Below, piece by piece: positions 7,761-16,769 of a stretch of DNA of 64,000 nucleotides. The notes below the pieces were generated by a model that did no database searches, was not told where the DNA came from, and saw only the letters and a program-made list of their open reading frames with translations. The translations under genes and the position numbers were made by a program. How positions within the stretch are numbered: the first letter of the stretch is position 1; every line of letters starts with the position of its first letter. This DNA is from Arthrobacter ruber (lineage in GTDB: Bacteria; Actinomycetota; Actinomycetes; Actinomycetales; Micrococcaceae), in contig NZ_PPTH01000018.1 of assembly GCF_002954225.1 (NCBI RefSeq), positions 496,001 to 560,000 on the forward strand. Direction: 5' to 3'.

Positions 7761-8372
7761 ATGACCGTCGCCGACCCCACGCCGCCCCCCACGCGCCGGG
7801 GGCGCCCGGGCTACGACCAGCGGTCGGTCCTCGCCGTGGCCGTCACGGCCTTCAACCGGCACGGGTACGAGGCGACGTCGATGGGGATGCTGGCCGAGGA
7901 CCTCGGCCTCAGCAAGTCGGCCATCTACCACCACGTCCCGTCCAAGGGCGACCTCCTGCGGCTCGCGCTCGACCACGCGCTCGGCGGGCTGGAGGCGGTG
8001 CTCTCCGCACCCCGGGCCTCCGCCGGAGCCGCCGACGCGCGCCTGGAGTTCGTCCTGCGCGGCACCATCGCCGTCCTGACCGAGCGGCTCCCCTTCGTGA
8101 CCCTGCTCCTGCGGCTGCGGGGGAACACGGAGGTGGAGCGCGAGGCCCTGGAGCGACGGCGTGCGTTCGACCGCGAGGTGGCCGCGCTGGTCGACGCCGC
8201 ACGCCGCGAGGGTTCCATCCGCAGCGACATCGACCCGCGCACCACTGCGCGCCTCATCTTCGGGACCATCAATTCGATCGTCGAGTGGTACCGGCCGGGC
8301 GGACCGCTGACCGCGGAGAAGCTCGCCGACGACGTCATCCTCATGGTGTTCGACGGGCTGCACCGCCGCTAG
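7761..8372 (+). CDS. paaR: TetR family regulator of phenylacetate catabolism, PaaR
   Basis: A protein of 203 residues. The N-terminal TetR helix-turn-helix is clear (AFNRHGYEATSMGMLAEDLG, SKSAIYHHVPSKGDLL); the C-terminal half is the ligand domain. It is divergent from paaA and convergent with paaZ, and sits among operators whose sequence resembles the PaaR box of Corynebacterium, so phenylacetyl-CoA is the expected effector. The ATG at 7761 was preferred to an upstream in-frame GTG-type start at 7704 because that would place the operator region inside the coding sequence. Confidence 0.88.
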   Translation: MTVADPTPPPTRRGRPGYDQRSVLAVAVTAFNRHGYEATSMGMLAEDLGLSKSAIYHHVPSKGDLLRLALDHALGGLEAVLSAPRASAGAADARLEFVLRGTIAVLTERLPFVTLLLRLRGNTEVEREALERRRAFDREVAALVDAARREGSIRSDIDPRTTARLIFGTINSIVEWYRPGGPLTAEKLADDVILMVFDGLHRR

Positions 8373-8398
8373 CGGCGCCGGTGTCGGAGGGGCAGTCG

Positions 8399-10486
8399 CT
8401 ACTTCTGCACGAGGGTCAGGACGTCGTAGGTCGCCACGATCTCGTCGTCCTGGTTGTGGAGCACGGCGTCCCAGGCCACCTCGCCGTACTCGTCCGTCTC
8501 GCGCGGCGTGATGCGCTTGGCGGTCAGGGTCACACGGATCGAGTCCCCTGCGGCGACCGGCGTGATGAAGCGCAGGTTCTCCAGGCCGTAGTTCGCCAGG
8601 ACGGGCCCGGGCGCGGGATCCACGAACAGCCCGGCGCCCCACGACAGCAGCAGGTACCCGTGCGCCACGATGCCAGGGAAGAACGGGTTGGCCGCCGCGG
8701 CCTCCTCGTCGGTGTGGGCGTAGAAGGTGTCGCCCGTCGTCTCGGCGAACGCACTGATGTCCTCGAGGGTCACCTGGCGCAGCTCGGAGCGGACGGCGTC
8801 ACCGATGCGCAGCGTCGCGAGGTCCTTGCGGAACGGGTGGACGTCGTCGAACCGGCGGTCCGCGCCCGTGTGCCACTCCCCCGTGATGCTCGTGAGCATG
8901 TTCGGCGAGCCCTGCACCGCGGTGCGCTGCATGTGGTGCACCACCGAGCGCATGCCGCCGAGCTCCTCGCCCCCGCCTGCGCGCCCGGGTCCGCCGTGCA
9001 CGAGGTGCGGGACGGGCGAGCCGTGGCCCGTGGACGTCCGCGCGTCCTCACGGTTGAGGATCAGGACCCGGCCGTGGTGCGCCGCGATCCCGAGTACGAG
9101 TTCCTGCGCCACCGCGGGATCATTGGTGCAGACGGTGGCCACGAGGGACCCCGAGCCGAGGGCCGCGAGGCGGACGGCGTGGGGGAGGTCGTCGTAGCCG
9201 ATGACGGACGCTACCGGCCCGAAGGCCTCCACCGAGTGCAGGGCTCCCGCTTCGACGTCCTTCCAGGTGAGCAGGACGGGCTCCATGAAGGCTCCTCCCG
9301 GCGCCTTGCCGGTGGTGTTGTCCGCGAGCACGACGTCGGGCGCGTCCAGGGACCCGAAGGCCACGGACGCGCCGCCGGAGATCAGCTCCCGCACGGCTTC
9401 CTGCACGCCCTCGAGCTGCGCGAGCGACGCGAGCGCGCCCATCGTCACGCCCTCGGCCCGCGGATCACCGAGCGTCACCCGGGAGCGGATCCGCTCGCCG
9501 GCTGCCCGGACGACGTCGTCGACCAGCGCCTCGGGCACGATGGACCGGCGGATGCTCGTGCACTTCTGGCCCGCCTTCACGGTCATCTCCGTGACCAGGG
9601 ACTTCACGAAAGCGTCGAACTCGGGCGTGCCGGGGACGGCGTCGGGACCGAGGATCGCGGCGTTCAGGGAGTCGGTCTCGCAGGTGAAGCGCACCCCGCC
9701 GCGCTCCACGGAGGGGTGGGACTTCAGGTGGTTGGCGGTCGACGCCGAGCCGGTGAAGGACACGAGGTCCCGGTAGTCGAGGTGGTCGAGGATGTCCCGT
9801 GCGGGCCCGGACACGAGCTGCAGCGCGCCCGCCGGCAGGATCGCGGACTCGACGACGAGCTTCACGACGGCGGCGGTCAGGAATCCGGTGGGCGTGGCCG
9901 GCTTCACGATGGTCGGCACCCCGGCGAGGAACGCGGGCGCGAGCTTCTCGAGCATGCCCCACACGGGGAAGTTGAAGGCGTTGATCTGGACGGCGACGCC
10001 GGGGATGCGCGTGTGGATGTGCGTGCCGAGGAAGGAGCCGTCCCTGGAGAGCACCTCGGGCGGTCCGTCGACGATCACGTGGGAGTTGGGCAGTTCGCGG
10101 CGCCCCTTCGAGCCGAACGTGAAAAGTACGCCGATGCCGCCGTCGATGTCCACCATGGAGTCCACCTTCGTGGCGCCGGTCTTGGCGGACAGCTCGTACA
10201 GGGGTTCGCGGTGCGCATTCAGGTACTGGGCCAGCTCCTTGAGCTTCAGGGCTCGCTCATGGAACGTGAAGCGCCCGAGCTCCGCCTGACCCGTGGTCCG
10301 CGCGAAGCGGACGGCGACGGCGGTGTCGATACCGGCCGTACTGACGACGGCGAGCTCCTCACCGGTACTGGCGTCGCGGACCACCGTGCCGTCGGCATCC
10401 GCGGCCGTCCGCTCGGGCGTCCACCAGGCATCCTCGATGAAGCTGGGGACGACGTCGATCTGTACTCGTTCCGGGGCGGTGGTCAT
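8399..10486 (-). CDS. paaZ: Bifunctional oxepin-CoA hydrolase / aldehyde dehydrogenase PaaZ
   Basis: A fusion protein of 695 residues, the full PaaZ length. The N-terminal ~520 residues are an aldehyde dehydrogenase (FTGSASTANHL cofactor region, GQKCTSIRR with the catalytic Cys); the C-terminal ~150 residues are an R-specific MaoC-like hydratase domain (DTFYAHTDEEAA, GIVAHGYLLLSWGAGLF). It opens the oxepin ring and oxidises the resulting semialdehyde to 3-oxo-5,6-dehydrosuberyl-CoA. AAAGG lies before the ATG. Last gene of the paaJ-paaF-paaH-paaZ transcript, 51 bp after paaH. Confidence 0.95.
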   Translation of the reverse strand: MTTAPERVQIDVVPSFIEDAWWTPERTAADADGTVVRDASTGEELAVVSTAGIDTAVAVRFARTTGQAELGRFTFHERALKLKELAQYLNAHREPLYELSAKTGATKVDSMVDIDGGIGVLFTFGSKGRRELPNSHVIVDGPPEVLSRDGSFLGTHIHTRIPGVAVQINAFNFPVWGMLEKLAPAFLAGVPTIVKPATPTGFLTAAVVKLVVESAILPAGALQLVSGPARDILDHLDYRDLVSFTGSASTANHLKSHPSVERGGVRFTCETDSLNAAILGPDAVPGTPEFDAFVKSLVTEMTVKAGQKCTSIRRSIVPEALVDDVVRAAGERIRSRVTLGDPRAEGVTMGALASLAQLEGVQEAVRELISGGASVAFGSLDAPDVVLADNTTGKAPGGAFMEPVLLTWKDVEAGALHSVEAFGPVASVIGYDDLPHAVRLAALGSGSLVATVCTNDPAVAQELVLGIAAHHGRVLILNREDARTSTGHGSPVPHLVHGGPGRAGGGEELGGMRSVVHHMQRTAVQGSPNMLTSITGEWHTGADRRFDDVHPFRKDLATLRIGDAVRSELRQVTLEDISAFAETTGDTFYAHTDEEAAAANPFFPGIVAHGYLLLSWGAGLFVDPAPGPVLANYGLENLRFITPVAAGDSIRVTLTAKRITPRETDEYGEVAWDAVLHNQDDEIVATYDVLTLVQK

Positions 10487-10537
10487 GTCCGCTCGCCTTT
10501 CACTGGTGCTGCTGGGATGAGGGTGGGAGGAGTCGGG

Positions 10538-11425
10538 TCAGGGGGCGGACGGCGGGGCGTCGTCCCAGTCGAAGAAGCCCCTGCCGCTCTTGCGCCCGAG
10601 GTCGCCGCAGGCCACCTTCTCGCGCAGGATCGCGGGCGGGGTGAAGCGCGGGCCGAGGGTCGACGCGAGGTACTCGGCGATGCCGAGGCGGACGTCGAGC
10701 CCCACGATGTCGGTGGTGCGGAGCGGCCCGACGGGGTGCTTGTAGCCGAGGACCATCGCGGCGTCGATGTCCTCCGCGCTCGCCACGCCCTCCTCGAGCA
10801 TCCGCATGGCCTCGAGGGCGATGGCGACCCCGAGTCTCGAACTCGCGAATCCCGGGGTGTCGCGTACGACGACGGGCGTCTTGCCGAGCGTCGCCACCCA
10901 GGACCGCGCCGCCGACTCGAGCTCCCCGGACGTCCGGCCCCCGAGGACCACCTCGATGAGGGTCGACGCCGGCACGGGATTGAAGAAGTGCAGACCGCAG
11001 AACCGGTCGGGACGCTGCAGGGCGTCGGCGAGCGCGTCCACCGAGAGGGAGGACGTGTTCGTCGCAAGCCATGCGGCGTCGTCGAGCACGTCCTCGACCG
11101 CACGCAGCGCCTGCCGCTTCAGGGCGAGGTCCTCGGGCACGGCCTCGACGACGAGGCCGCACGAGGAGAACTCGGCGTAGTCCGTGGACACCGCCACGCG
11201 GCGGGTGAGGCCCGCCAGCGGTTCCGCGGTCGTGCCCCGGTCCACGCTGCGCGCGAGGGCCTGCGTGACGCGGGCGAGGCCGGCGTCCGCCGAGGCGTCG
11301 TCGCGCTCGACGACGACGACGCCCGACCCGGCGAGGCAGAACGCGTGCGCGATGCCGGCGCCCATCCGGCCGCCGCCGAGGACGCCGACGCGCGCGGGGA
11401 CATTCCGGCCGAGGTCGGTGCTCAT
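10538..11425 (-). CDS. paaH: 3-hydroxyacyl-CoA dehydrogenase (PaaH-like)
   Basis: A protein of 295 residues with an N-terminal NAD-binding Rossmann fold (VGVLGGGRMGAGIAHAF) and a C-terminal dimerisation domain (GYKHPVGPLRTTDIVGLD). The active-site His/Glu region is CGLHFFNPVP. It oxidises 3-hydroxyadipyl-CoA in the lower phenylacetate pathway. ATG at 11425 overlaps the paaF stop by 4 nt. Distinction from FadB2 (3-hydroxybutyryl-CoA dehydrogenase) rests on operon position. Confidence 0.88.
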   Translation of the reverse strand: MSTDLGRNVPARVGVLGGGRMGAGIAHAFCLAGSGVVVVERDDASADAGLARVTQALARSVDRGTTAEPLAGLTRRVAVSTDYAEFSSCGLVVEAVPEDLALKRQALRAVEDVLDDAAWLATNTSSLSVDALADALQRPDRFCGLHFFNPVPASTLIEVVLGGRTSGELESAARSWVATLGKTPVVVRDTPGFASSRLGVAIALEAMRMLEEGVASAEDIDAAMVLGYKHPVGPLRTTDIVGLDVRLGIAEYLASTLGPRFTPPAILREKVACGDLGRKSGRGFFDWDDAPPSAP

Positions 11426-12168
11426 GAGCTCTTCCTCCGGTCCAGGAACCGCTGCATGCGGTCGAACTTGGCCTCGGACTCGAAGAGGACGGCCTGCGCG
11501 AGCTGGTCGATCATCGGATGGGCCTCCCTGGGTGCATGGAACACGCTCTTGGTGATGCGGACCGCGAGAGGGTCCTGCCGGCCGATGCGGTCCGCGAGGT
11601 CGTGGGCCGCCTGCAGAAGGTCCTCGGGCGCGTGGATCGCCGTGATGAGCCTCGCCTCGAGAGCCTCCTCGGCCGTGAGGATGCGCCCGGCGAGCAGGAT
11701 CTCCTTGGCGAGCGGCTCCCCCACGAGCTCCTTCAGCCGCCAGGTGGCTCCGGCGGCCGGGAGGATGCCGAGGCCCGTCTCGGGGTTGCCGATCTTCAGG
11801 CGTGGCGTCCCGATCCGGAAGTCCGCGGCGAAGGCGAGCTCCGCCCCACCGCCGAGCGCGTACCCGTCGAGGGCGGCGACGACCGGCATGGGCAGATCCG
11901 CGATGCGCGCGAAGAGCGTGGAGTTGATGCCCGCGAGGGCGTCGTCGCGCCGCCGCTCGCGCAGTTCGGCGATGTCGGCGCCCGAGGCGAAGACGCCGTC
12001 GGACCCGGTGAGGATCAGGATGCGGGGCGACTGCTCGAGGTCCGCGCAGACGGCGTGCAGGTCGTCGACCATCTGCCGGTCGATGGCGTTGCGGGCCTCC
12101 GGCCGGTGCAGTTCCACGACGAGGACATTCGAGCCGGTGCCCTCGGTGACTTTCAGCGAGGACGGCAT
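11422..12168 (-). CDS. paaF: Enoyl-CoA hydratase (PaaF-like)
   Basis: A crotonase of 248 residues. The two catalytic Glu regions are DGYALGGGAELAFAAD and GNPETGLGILPAAGATWRL, the latter very like the PETGLGIMPGAGGT of PaaF, which hydrates 2,3-dehydroadipyl-CoA. The start overlaps the thiolase stop by one base and the gene overlaps paaH by 4 nt. Two crotonase genes in the regulon, this one and 3022-3849, fit the PaaF/PaaG pair. Confidence 0.88.
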   Translation of the reverse strand: MPSSLKVTEGTGSNVLVVELHRPEARNAIDRQMVDDLHAVCADLEQSPRILILTGSDGVFASGADIAELRERRRDDALAGINSTLFARIADLPMPVVAALDGYALGGGAELAFAADFRIGTPRLKIGNPETGLGILPAAGATWRLKELVGEPLAKEILLAGRILTAEEALEARLITAIHAPEDLLQAAHDLADRIGRQDPLAVRITKSVFHAPREAHPMIDQLAQAVLFESEAKFDRMQRFLDRRKSS

Positions 12169-13376
12169 CAGACACCCTCGAGGAGCATCGCTGTGCCCTG
12201 GCCCACGCCGACGCACATGGTCGCGAGGCCGAGGCGGCGCGAGGGTCCGGCGAGCTCGCGCTCCATCCGGCCGAGCAGGGTGACGGCGATCCGTGCCCCC
12301 GACGAGCCGAGGGGATGGCCGAGGGCGATCGCCCCGCCGTCGCGGTTGACCATGCCTTCGTCGAGCCCGAGGCGCCGGATGCACGCGAGGGACTGCGTGG
12401 CGAAGGCCTCGTTGAGCTCGACGGCGCCGAGGTCGGCGACCGACAGGCCGGCCCGCTCGAGGACCTTATGCGTCGCGGGCACGGGGCCGATGCCCATGAT
12501 CTCCGGCGGGACGCCCGCCGACGCCCCGTCCAGGATGCGCGCACGCGGCGTCAGCCCGTGGCGCTCGAGGGCGGCCTCCGAGGCGACGATGACGGCCGAG
12601 GCGCCGTCGTTGAGCGAGCTCGAGTTGCCGGCCGTGACGATCCCGTCCGGCCGGACGACGGGGCGGAGCCCCGCCAGGACCTCGAGGGTCGTGTCGGCGC
12701 GGGGCCCCTCGTCGGTGTCGACGGAGGACGACGTCCTGCCGCGGTTCACCTGCACGGCCACGATCTCGTCGGCGAAGCGACCGGCCCCGATGGCGGCGAG
12801 CGCGCGCTGGTGGGAGCGGAGCGCGAAGGCGTCGGCGTCGTCGCGCGTGATCCTGTCCAGTGCCGCGAGCTCCTCCGCCGTCTCGGGCATGGAGTAGGTG
12901 ACCTTGTCCCGCGCGGCGAGCTTCGGATTGGTGAAGCGCCAGCCGATCGAGGTGTCGACCACGGCGCCGGGCTTGGCGAAGGCCTTCTCGGGCTTCTCCA
13001 TGACCCAGGGCGCGCGGCTCATCGACTCGACGCCGCCCGCGATCACGATGTCCGCGGCGCCGGCCTTCACCATGTGGGAGGCCATGATGATGGCCGAGAG
13101 CCCGGAGGCGCAGAGCCGGTTCACCGTGATACCGGGGACGGTGTCCGGGAAGTCCGCGAGCAGTGCTGCGAGCCGTGCGACGTTCCGGTTCTCCTCGCCG
13201 GCGCCGTTGGCGTTGCCGAGGATCACCTCGTCCACGGCGGCCGGGTCGAGGCCCGCGCGCTGGACCACGGAGGTGAGCACGAGCGCCGCGAGGTCGTCCG
13301 GCCGCACGCTCGAGAGCGCTCCGCCGTACCGGCCCACCGGGGTGCGGACACCTCCCACCAGGAAAGCCTCGGCCAT
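12168..13376 (-). CDS. paaJ: 3-oxoadipyl-CoA / 3-oxo-5,6-dehydrosuberyl-CoA thiolase (PaaJ-like)
   Basis: A thiolase of 402 residues. The nucleophilic Cys is in NRLCASGLSAI, the second motif is NEAFATQS, and the C-terminal GGAIALGHPLGSSGARI and CVGVGQGTAM carry the catalytic His and Cys. In the phenylacetate pathway it cuts twice, giving acetyl-CoA and succinyl-CoA. GAGGGAG precedes the ATG. It is the first gene of the second paa transcript, 50 bp downstream of a PaaR-type operator. Confidence 0.9.
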   Translation of the reverse strand: MAEAFLVGGVRTPVGRYGGALSSVRPDDLAALVLTSVVQRAGLDPAAVDEVILGNANGAGEENRNVARLAALLADFPDTVPGITVNRLCASGLSAIIMASHMVKAGAADIVIAGGVESMSRAPWVMEKPEKAFAKPGAVVDTSIGWRFTNPKLAARDKVTYSMPETAEELAALDRITRDDADAFALRSHQRALAAIGAGRFADEIVAVQVNRGRTSSSVDTDEGPRADTTLEVLAGLRPVVRPDGIVTAGNSSSLNDGASAVIVASEAALERHGLTPRARILDGASAGVPPEIMGIGPVPATHKVLERAGLSVADLGAVELNEAFATQSLACIRRLGLDEGMVNRDGGAIALGHPLGSSGARIAVTLLGRMERELAGPSRRLGLATMCVGVGQGTAMLLEGV

Positions 13377-13425
13377 GGTCGTCTCCCTCGTCGTCGCAGG
13401 TCCTGTCCGCACTGAGCCGGACGAA

Positions 13426-13447
13426 TTACCGAACGTTCGTTCTGTAA
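13426..13447. promoter_or_regulatory. PaaR operator upstream of paaJ
   Basis: A 22-bp imperfect palindrome: TTAC and GTAA at the ends, GAACG and CGTTC inside. It matches the paaA operator at 7677-7698 in all but a few positions. It sits 49 bp before the paaJ start codon, so both paa transcripts are likely controlled by one regulator. Confidence 0.72.
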
Positions 13448-13458
13448 AGGCCCGCTCC

Positions 13459-13487
13459 AGAATTGCACGGCTCCCCGGCACGGTCAA
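13459..13487 (-). promoter_or_regulatory. Candidate paaJ promoter
   Basis: Minus-strand TTGACC (13482-13487) and AATTCT (13459-13464) are 17 bp apart. The PaaR-type operator would then lie just downstream of the -10. The -10 is weak. Confidence 0.3.
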
Positions 13488-13563
13488 CCGCCCGCCCGCG
13501 CAAGCGGGGACGAGGACCCGCGGAGTCGCTGGAGCCCGGACGGGCGGTGGCAAGATGGGAGCC

Positions 13564-15759
13564 ATGACCGCTGACACCGCCCGCATACGTATCCCGGTAC
13601 CTGCTCCCGCACAGAAGGTGCCCTTCGAACGCACCCACCACGGCGACACCTTCGTGGACTCCTACGAGTGGATGCGCGACAAGGAGAGCCCCGAGCTGAT
13701 CGGGTACCTGAAGCGCGAGAACGAGTACACGGAGGCGGTCACGCAGCACCAGAAACCGCTGCGCGAGGCCATCTTCACCGAGATCAAGAGCCGGACGCAG
13801 GAGACCGACCTCTCCGTCCCCGCCCGCAAGAAGGGCTGGTGGTACTACTCGCGTACCGAGGAGGGCAAGCAGTACGGCATCCAGTGCCGCGTGGCCGCGC
13901 AGGACACCGGCGACCTGGCACGCGACTGGACGCCGCCCGAGGTGGTGCCCGGGCGTCCCGTGGCGGGCGAGCAGGTCATGCTCGACGGCAACGAGCTCGC
14001 CGAGGGCAAGCCGTTCTTCTCCCTGGGCGGGCTGTCCGTGACCGAGGACGGCACACTGCTCGCCTACTGCGAGGACAACGCGGGCGACGAGCGCTTCACC
14101 CTGCGTATCAAGGACCTCGCGACCGGCGACCTCCTCCCGGACGAGATCCCGGACGTCTTCTACGGGCTGTCCTTCTCCCCCGACGGGACCCGCGTCTACT
14201 ACACCGTCGTCGACGACTCGTGGCGCCCCTACCAGGTGCGCTCGCACACCCTCGGCACCCCGGTGGCCGACGACGTCGTCGTGTACCAGGAGGACGACGT
14301 CGCCATGTGGACGGGTTTCGAGGTCTCCGCCGACCGCACGCAGCTCCTCATCAGCATCGGCTGCTCCGAGTACAGCGAGTACCGCGTCCTGGACCTCGCG
14401 CACCCCGAAGCCGGCCTCACGCTGTTGATCTCCCGCGACGAACGCGTCCTGTACGACGCCGAACCGCTCACCATCGACGGCGTACCGCACTACCTGCTGA
14501 CCCACGACCGCGACGCGAAGAACTCCATGGTGAGCCTCGTCGCGGCGGGCGAGTTCTCCAGGCCGCTCGCCGACCAGAACTGGACGACGGTCATCCCCCA
14601 CGACGACGCCGTGCGCATCAACGGCATCTCCGTCACGCGGACCCACCTGGTGCTCTCGGTCCGGAAGGACACCATCGAGCGAGTCCAGGTCCTCCCGCTG
14701 GCCGGCCTCGGCACGCCCGACCAGGCGCTGCCGGCCGAACCGGACTTCGACGAGGAGCTGTTCACGAGCAACCTCGCCAACGCCGAGTTCGACTCCCCGA
14801 TCATCCGGCTGTCCTACACGTCCTACCTCAGGCCGCCGCGCGTCTACGACTACGTGCTCGCGGACGGCTCGCTGGAGCTGCGCAAGGAGACCGAGGTGCG
14901 CGGCGGCTACGATCCTGGCGCGTACGTGGCCGAGCGCCACTGGGCCCCCGCCGCCGACGGGACGCTGGTCCCCCTCTCGGTGGTGCGCCGGGCGGAGCTC
15001 GGCCCGGACGGCACCAACCCCGCGGTGATCTACGCGTACGGCAGCTACGAGGTCAGCATGGATCCGGCGTTCTCGGTGGCCCGCCTCTCCCTCCTGGACC
15101 GCGGCGTCGTCTTCGTCGTCGCGCACATCCGCGGCGGCGGGGAGATGGGGCGCAGCTGGTACGAGCAGGGCAAGAAGCTCGCGAAGAAGAACACGTTCAC
15201 GGACTTCGTCGACGCCACGACCTACCTCGCCGACTCGGGCTGGGCCGACGCCGGCCGGATCGCCGCGATGGGCGGTTCCGCGGGAGGCCTGCTCATGGGC
15301 GCCGTCGCGAACCTTGCGCCGGAGAAGTACCGCGCGATCGTGGCGCAGGTGCCCTTCGTGGACGCCCTGACCACCATCCTCGACCCGGAGCTGCCGCTCT
15401 CGGCGCTCGAGTGGGAGGAGTGGGGCAACCCGATCACCGACCCCGAGGTGTACCGGTACATGAAGGACTACACCCCGTACGAGAACGTGCGTCCCGTGGC
15501 GTACCCGCGGATCGCCGCGGTCACGAGCTACAACGACACGCGCGTGCTGTACGTGGAACCCGCGAAGTGGGTCGCGCAGCTGCGCGAGACGGCCACGGGG
15601 ACGGAGCCGATCGTGCTGAAGACCGAGATGGACGGCGGCCACGGAGGCGCCAGCGGGCGCTACTCCCGCTGGCGCGATGTCGCGTGGGACTACGCGTTCG
15701 CCGCGGACGCCGTGGGCGCCACGGAGGTGCTCGCGCGTTCCACCAGTTCCGTGGAGTAG
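13564..15759 (+). CDS. S9 family prolyl oligopeptidase (oligopeptidase B / protease II-like)
   Basis: A protein of 731 residues with an N-terminal seven-bladed propeller and a C-terminal alpha/beta-hydrolase domain. The catalytic triad can be placed: S572 in GGSAGGLLMG, D658 in SYNDTRV and H693 in DGGHGGASGR. It cleaves short peptides in the cytoplasm; no signal peptide is visible. The ATG at 13564 was chosen because the conserved N terminus (HHGDTFVDSYEWMRD) begins about 25 residues later and a CAAGAT hexamer lies 7 nt upstream. Its last 70 bp overlap, on the opposite strand, the 3' end of the LacI gene. Confidence 0.93.
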   Translation: MTADTARIRIPVPAPAQKVPFERTHHGDTFVDSYEWMRDKESPELIGYLKRENEYTEAVTQHQKPLREAIFTEIKSRTQETDLSVPARKKGWWYYSRTEEGKQYGIQCRVAAQDTGDLARDWTPPEVVPGRPVAGEQVMLDGNELAEGKPFFSLGGLSVTEDGTLLAYCEDNAGDERFTLRIKDLATGDLLPDEIPDVFYGLSFSPDGTRVYYTVVDDSWRPYQVRSHTLGTPVADDVVVYQEDDVAMWTGFEVSADRTQLLISIGCSEYSEYRVLDLAHPEAGLTLLISRDERVLYDAEPLTIDGVPHYLLTHDRDAKNSMVSLVAAGEFSRPLADQNWTTVIPHDDAVRINGISVTRTHLVLSVRKDTIERVQVLPLAGLGTPDQALPAEPDFDEELFTSNLANAEFDSPIIRLSYTSYLRPPRVYDYVLADGSLELRKETEVRGGYDPGAYVAERHWAPAADGTLVPLSVVRRAELGPDGTNPAVIYAYGSYEVSMDPAFSVARLSLLDRGVVFVVAHIRGGGEMGRSWYEQGKKLAKKNTFTDFVDATTYLADSGWADAGRIAAMGGSAGGLLMGAVANLAPEKYRAIVAQVPFVDALTTILDPELPLSALEWEEWGNPITDPEVYRYMKDYTPYENVRPVAYPRIAAVTSYNDTRVLYVEPAKWVAQLRETATGTEPIVLKTEMDGGHGGASGRYSRWRDVAWDYAFAADAVGATEVLARSTSSVE

Positions 15760-16769
15760 ATGACGGGCTCCGGGTGCGAGCCCGGGGCCTCGATCTCCTC
15801 GAGGAGCATCGCGCCGGCCTTCACGGCCATCTCGACCATGGGCTGCGTGATGGTGGTGAGCGGCGTCGGCGCGGTCTCCGCGACGGCGTGGTTGTCGTAG
15901 CCGACCAGCGCGACGTCCCCGGGCACGGTCCTGCCGGCGGCCTGCAGCGCCTCCAGCACGCCGAGCGCCATGAGGTCGGAGGCCGCGAAGATGCCGTCGA
16001 TGTCCGGGTGCTCGGCGATCAGCCGGCGCGCCGCGGCGGCCGCCCCGTCCGTGGTGAAGTCGGCGTGGACCACGGGCCCCTCGGGGAGTCCCGCCTCGGC
16101 CAGGCCCGTCCTCCAGCCGCGGAGGCGGTCGACGGCGGCGGTCATGTCGGCCGGCCCCGCCACCGTCGCCAGGCGGCGGCGGCCGATCCCCGCGAGATGC
16201 TGTGCCGCCAGGCGTCCGCCGCCCAGGTTGTCGGTGTCCACATACGTCACCTCGGAGCCCGCGTCCCACGGCCGCCCGATGAAGATGGTGGGGAGGCCGG
16301 TCTCGGCCAGCGATCTCGCCCACGAGTCGGCCTCGTGGTGCGAGACCACGATCGCCCCGTCCACGTGCCCGCCGCGCAGGTAGCGCAGCGTGCGGGACGA
16401 GTCGTCGTCGGTCCGCGACATCAGCAGCACCAGCTGCACGTCGGTCTCCCGGAGTGCCTCCGTGATGCCGGTGATGACGACGGCGAAGAAGGGATCCATC
16501 ATGACGCGGACGTCCGGCTCCGGGATGACCAGGGCGATCGACGACGTCCGCCGCGTCACGAGGCTGCGGGCCGCCCGGTTGGGGATGTACCCGAGGTCGA
16601 GGACGGCGCGGTCCACCGCCGCCTGGGCCTCCGGGCTGACGCGGTCGCCTCCGTTGATGGCGCGGGAGGCGGTGGACCGCGACACCCCGGCGGCCACGGC
16701 GAGGTCCTCGAGGGTGGGGCTCGAGCGTGGTGCGACCTGACGCAGCGGCCGGGGTGAGGACGTCTTCAT
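15690..16769 (-). CDS. LacI family transcriptional regulator of the sugar-uptake operon
   Basis: A protein of 359 residues. The N-terminal helix-turn-helix (TLEDLAVAAGVSRSTASRAING) and hinge (YIPNRAARSLVTRR) are followed by a periplasmic-binding-protein-like sugar domain ending in VGYDNHAVAETAPTPLTTITQP. It is the last gene of the binding protein, permease, permease, glycosidase operon, its start overlapping the glycosidase stop by one base. Two TGRRAGCGCTCTCA-type palindromes bracket the operon promoter, so local repression is the likely role. Its 3' end runs 70 bp into the convergent peptidase gene. Confidence 0.92.
   Translation of the reverse strand: MKTSSPRPLRQVAPRSSPTLEDLAVAAGVSRSTASRAINGGDRVSPEAQAAVDRAVLDLGYIPNRAARSLVTRRTSSIALVIPEPDVRVMMDPFFAVVITGITEALRETDVQLVLLMSRTDDDSSRTLRYLRGGHVDGAIVVSHHEADSWARSLAETGLPTIFIGRPWDAGSEVTYVDTDNLGGGRLAAQHLAGIGRRRLATVAGPADMTAAVDRLRGWRTGLAEAGLPEGPVVHADFTTDGAAAAARRLIAEHPDIDGIFAASDLMALGVLEALQAAGRTVPGDVALVGYDNHAVAETAPTPLTTITQPMVEMAVKAGAMLLEEIEAPGSHPEPVIYSTELVERASTSVAPTASAANA

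Noticed and set aside
8364-8377. CGCCGCTAGCGGCG palindrome at the paaR stop as a terminator
   Set aside because: It has no loop and includes the stop codon; GC-rich 14-bp palindromes of this kind can arise from codon bias.
7607-12283. A 1558-codon open frame on the plus strand across paaR, paaZ, paaH and paaF
   Set aside because: It is an antisense shadow caused by the strong third-position GC bias. Its translation is low-complexity and rich in Arg, Gly and Val, with no known domain, while the minus-strand genes are clear families. The only real gene in it, paaR, uses a different frame.
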